In this document: positions 4,630 through 6,315 of the stretch, piece after piece | Layout: the number at the start of each line of letters is the position of its first letter | Numbering within the stretch: the stretch's first letter is position 1 | Assembly: GCA_002686195.1 (NCBI GenBank) | Contig: NZAS01000233.1 | Coordinates: 1-6,315, forward strand | Source: Candidatus Pacearchaeota archaeon | GTDB taxonomy: Archaea > Nanoarchaeota > Nanoarchaeia > Pacearchaeales > GW2011-AR1 | Length of the DNA stretch: 6,315 bases | Direction: 5' to 3' | The notes under the pieces: generated by a model | What the model saw: only the letters and a program-made list of their open reading frames with translations | Told to the model about the DNA's origin: nothing | The model's database searches: none | Position numbers and translations under genes: made by a program

Positions 4630-6023
4630 GCGAATACGAAGAAGATCCTAGCGAGTTCACTACTCCACGCAGCGGGATGTCGTTGTGGAAGCGCGCCCTT
4701 GTTAAAAGCTTAGAAAAAAATGTTTTTGGTAAAGGATATAGCAAAGGGCAATTTCGAGCGGTTGTTTTATCAACTCCGGTTCCCATGGAGCCGTCAAGCC
4801 AGGGCAAAGACGAAGGAAAGTGGAAATTTTTTGGAAGAATAATTGGTCCAAATTCTCCACATGTTGAGTTGTATGATGATCCTTGCGATCCGGATTATTT
4901 AGCAGACAGAGATGCTGCTGATAATTTAATAAGCTGGCATACTGAATTTCGTTCGTTAAGTGTTAATGAACGCCCTTCAAAAGGTGACGAAGTGTTGGTA
5001 AAATTAAAACGGTTGCCAGTGGGTACCATTGCAGATCGCCCTTATGATCTTAAAATTGGTTCGTATCTTGAAATTCTCGTTCCCTTAAATCAACGTGCTG
5101 CCGCATATGGACAAGAAGAAGGATTAGCTGCAGAAGAATGCGCTGCGATTGCTACAGCTTTTGATGAAGCAATCGACTGGGCGACAGTGGGTGTCGGCAT
5201 AGGTGGAGGGATGGTTATCCAACCCCAAGGAGGGGTAATGTCAGGCAAACAAGCTACATCTAAACAAGGAATCAATTATTTTAGATTTGAGAAAAGTCTT
5301 GATGTGTTGGATAGTTCTGTTCGCGCCGATTTTGAAGCATTTTTTGCGTCTCTGCGCGCAGTCGGTATTGTTCCTCAGATAACTTCCGCGCGCCGTAGCG
5401 CCAAGCATCAATGGCTGTTATATACAAAGCTTTTGCCTTCAAAAGCTGCAGATCGTCCGTGTAATTCAGATCATCAATATGGTTTTGCAATTGATATGAA
5501 TGCTACAAAGAACGGCAGATCGATTACTTCAGCAGCATCATCCACGAGATGGAAAGAAATAGCTGATATTGCATTAAGACATAATATTTTATGGTATGGA
5601 TATCGTACTACTCAATATGATCCAAAATATCCAGATTCTAATAATCGAATATATGCGAATTGGAGAAAAGATCCCGTTCATTTTCAACATATTGGTAGCC
5701 GGCCAGCCAAAGGAACTGCCGGTCCACTTGATACTTTGAAAGAGAAGTGTCGAAATTGGTTTTGGCGCAACCCTGCATCTGGTACTGGAGCAGATCCAAA
5801 TAGATCGGCAAAAGATTCACGAAGTTGGAATCGTGCTTTTAATGATAATTTGAGTTACATCGAGCCGGATGCGCTTGTTGCGACAGCTGCATATGACGTT
5901 CCTCCTTTATTGGTGGATCCAAGCGCAGTACCTGCCGAGGAGTGTCGCCCTCCGATGGCATGCACCGGCGAGGGCGCCGGCGATCCTGAAGACACTGATC
6001 CTCAATCCGCCGAAAGCGGCTAA
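4626..6023 (+). CDS. Tail/baseplate-type N-terminal module fused to M15 (VanY-type) D,D-peptidase
   Basis: 465 residues, starting in an ATGA overlap with the amidase gene. Residues 25-180 repeat the amidase's N-terminal module (FGKGYSKGQFRAVVLSTP; DDPCDPDYL; HTEFRS; KGDEVLVKLKR; EECAAIATAFD). A Gly-rich linker (about 188-206) follows. Residues 222-356 are an M15 zinc peptidase: SARRSAKHQWLLY at 254-266, SDHQYGFAID at 281-290 (the SxHxxGxAxD motif; ligands His283 and Asp290), and DPVHFQH at 349-355 (catalytic Asp349, ligand His352). Such enzymes cut D,D- or L,D-bonds in stem peptides and cross-links, complementing the amidase. Residues 357-465 are an extension not needed for catalysis: a Trp/Arg-rich part (CRNWFWRNP) and then a Pro/Ala/Glu-rich low-complexity tail with Cys440 and Cys446, whose DNA is much more GC-rich than the rest. 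No signal peptide is seen. A virion tail hydrolase is the favoured role. Confidence 0.85.
   Translation: MSEYEEDPSEFTTPRSGMSLWKRALVKSLEKNVFGKGYSKGQFRAVVLSTPVPMEPSSQGKDEGKWKFFGRIIGPNSPHVELYDDPCDPDYLADRDAADNLISWHTEFRSLSVNERPSKGDEVLVKLKRLPVGTIADRPYDLKIGSYLEILVPLNQRAAAYGQEEGLAAEECAAIATAFDEAIDWATVGVGIGGGMVIQPQGGVMSGKQATSKQGINYFRFEKSLDVLDSSVRADFEAFFASLRAVGIVPQITSARRSAKHQWLLYTKLLPSKAADRPCNSDHQYGFAIDMNATKNGRSITSAASSTRWKEIADIALRHNILWYGYRTTQYDPKYPDSNNRIYANWRKDPVHFQHIGSRPAKGTAGPLDTLKEKCRNWFWRNPASGTGADPNRSAKDSRSWNRAFNDNLSYIEPDALVATAAYDVPPLLVDPSAVPAEECRPPMACTGEGAGDPEDTDPQSAESG
4698..5165 (+). repeat. Duplicated N-terminal module, copy 2 (paralogous to 3550-4008)
   Basis: Encodes residues 25-180 of the M15 peptidase protein. 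Relative to copy 1 it has short insertions around residues 57-63 and 74-78 and a two-residue deletion before the final EECAAIATAFD block. Its last 38 bases (5130-5167) match 3973-4010 of copy 1 at 36 positions, far more closely than the rest of the module. Confidence 0.85.
5965..5980 (+). other. GC-rich hairpin in the 3' end of the M15 peptidase gene
   Basis: CCGGCG (5965-5970) and CGCCGG (5975-5980) form a perfect 6-bp stem around AGGG, 41 bases before the stop codon. No T-run follows, so it does not look like an intrinsic terminator. It lies in an unusually GC-rich 60-base stretch (5931-5990, 43 of 60 bases G or C by hand count), and may simply reflect that composition. Confidence 0.35.
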
Positions 6024-6024
6024 T

Positions 6025-6039
6025 TAGTTTTAAAAACTA
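6025..6039 (+). repeat. AT-rich 7-bp inverted repeat in the only intergenic gap
   Basis: TAGTTTT (6025-6031) and AAAACTA (6033-6039) are perfect reverse complements around one central A, just after the peptidase stop and 14 bases before the next start codon. A stem this AT-rich with a one-base centre is unlikely to be an RNA hairpin terminator. A protein-binding site or promoter element is possible but unproven. Confidence 0.3.
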
Positions 6040-6053
6040 TATAGGAAAACGAT

Positions 6054-6315
6054 ATGACAAAAAAAATACCTTTATGGCCCGATGAGGCAGCACGTTCCGC
6101 AAAAGGGTTGACAGCAGAAGCAGCAATAAGTCCTTGGAGTTCTAAACTGGTATCTGAAGGCGCAGTTAACCCCAATGTGATACCTCCAGATTCAGGCTTG
6201 TTTCATACTGTAGGGCCCGCACCGGCGATTTCTTACAAGGTTGCAGCTAATGAAAAAGTTCTTCCTGATATGAGCGCCCGCGCACAAATTGTTTTTGGAA
6301 CGGATCGCCCCAATA
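6054..6315 (+). CDS. Probable phage structural protein, N-terminal 87 residues, 3' end outside window
   Basis: The ATG at 6054 has AGGA at 6043-6046 and the frame is open to the window end. The protein starts MTKKIPLWPDEAARSAKGLT, continues with Pro/Ala/Ser-rich, probably extended sequence (SPWSSKLVSEGAVNPNVIPP), and reaches what may be the start of a folded domain at ISYKVAANEKVLPDMSARAQ and IVFGTDRPN. There is no signal peptide or membrane helix. The last block resembles a motif I recall in hypothetical virion proteins of marine phages, but that is memory, not a search. Being next to the two tail-type hydrolases, a baseplate or tail component is the best guess. It is the only complete gene start in the window preceded by a real intergenic gap (30 bases). 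Confidence 0.6.
   Translation, partial: MTKKIPLWPDEAARSAKGLTAEAAISPWSSKLVSEGAVNPNVIPPDSGLFHTVGPAPAISYKVAANEKVLPDMSARAQIVFGTDRPN

Noticed and set aside
5965..5980. GC hairpin as an intrinsic terminator
   Set aside because: It is inside the coding region and no run of T follows the stem.
1..6315. tRNA genes, CRISPR arrays, insertion sequences, attachment sites, integrase
   Set aside because: No cloverleaf, no regularly spaced repeats, no transposase or integrase motifs and no terminal inverted repeats were seen; nearly every base is in a + strand gene.

Overview
The window looks like part of a lytic tailed-phage genome, most probably a T4-like (myovirus-type) phage of a Gram-negative, probably marine, bacterium. 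The evidence is a gp55-like late sigma factor, small proteins of the kind I recall from marine T4-like phages, two peptidoglycan hydrolases carried on a common non-enzymatic module, and very tight packing. All ten genes are on the + strand, most overlap or abut, and only one intergenic gap exceeds 5 bases (6024-6053). The DNA is AT-rich with purine-rich ribosome binding sites. I see no tRNA, integrase, insertion sequence or CRISPR array. Host and phage family are inferred from remembered protein similarity, not from a search.

Bases 1-1730 hold a sugar/surface-glycan cassette: the C-terminal half of a family 9-type glycosyltransferase (cut by the window edge), a short UDP-sugar 6-dehydrogenase-like enzyme with a complete active site but no C-terminal nucleotide-sugar-binding domain, and a small metal-binding cupin of the sugar-phosphate isomerase type. 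Each downstream gene starts inside the last 8 bases of the one before, so the three are probably translated together.

Bases 1732-3491 hold small regulatory or accessory genes: a 71-residue unknown protein, an FmdB-type zinc ribbon, a single-pass membrane protein with an acidic tail, the gp55-like sigma factor, and a 98-residue helical protein coupled to it by an ATGA stop/start. The 3' end of the membrane-protein gene and the 5' end of the sigma gene share 47 bases that encode a poly-acidic tail in one frame and a poly-basic head in another.

Bases 3493-6023 hold the most interesting part. Two adjacent, ATGA-coupled genes share a duplicated N-terminal module of about 150 residues, which I interpret as an OB-fold-like, gp5/baseplate-type domain. 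They carry different cell-wall enzymes: a zinc amidase (Amidase_2/T7 lysozyme type) and a zinc D,D-peptidase (M15/VanY type). This suggests duplication of a tail-lysozyme scaffold followed by exchange of the catalytic domain, giving one virion two complementary wall-cutting activities. A tenth gene, probably structural, begins at 6054 and runs off the right edge.
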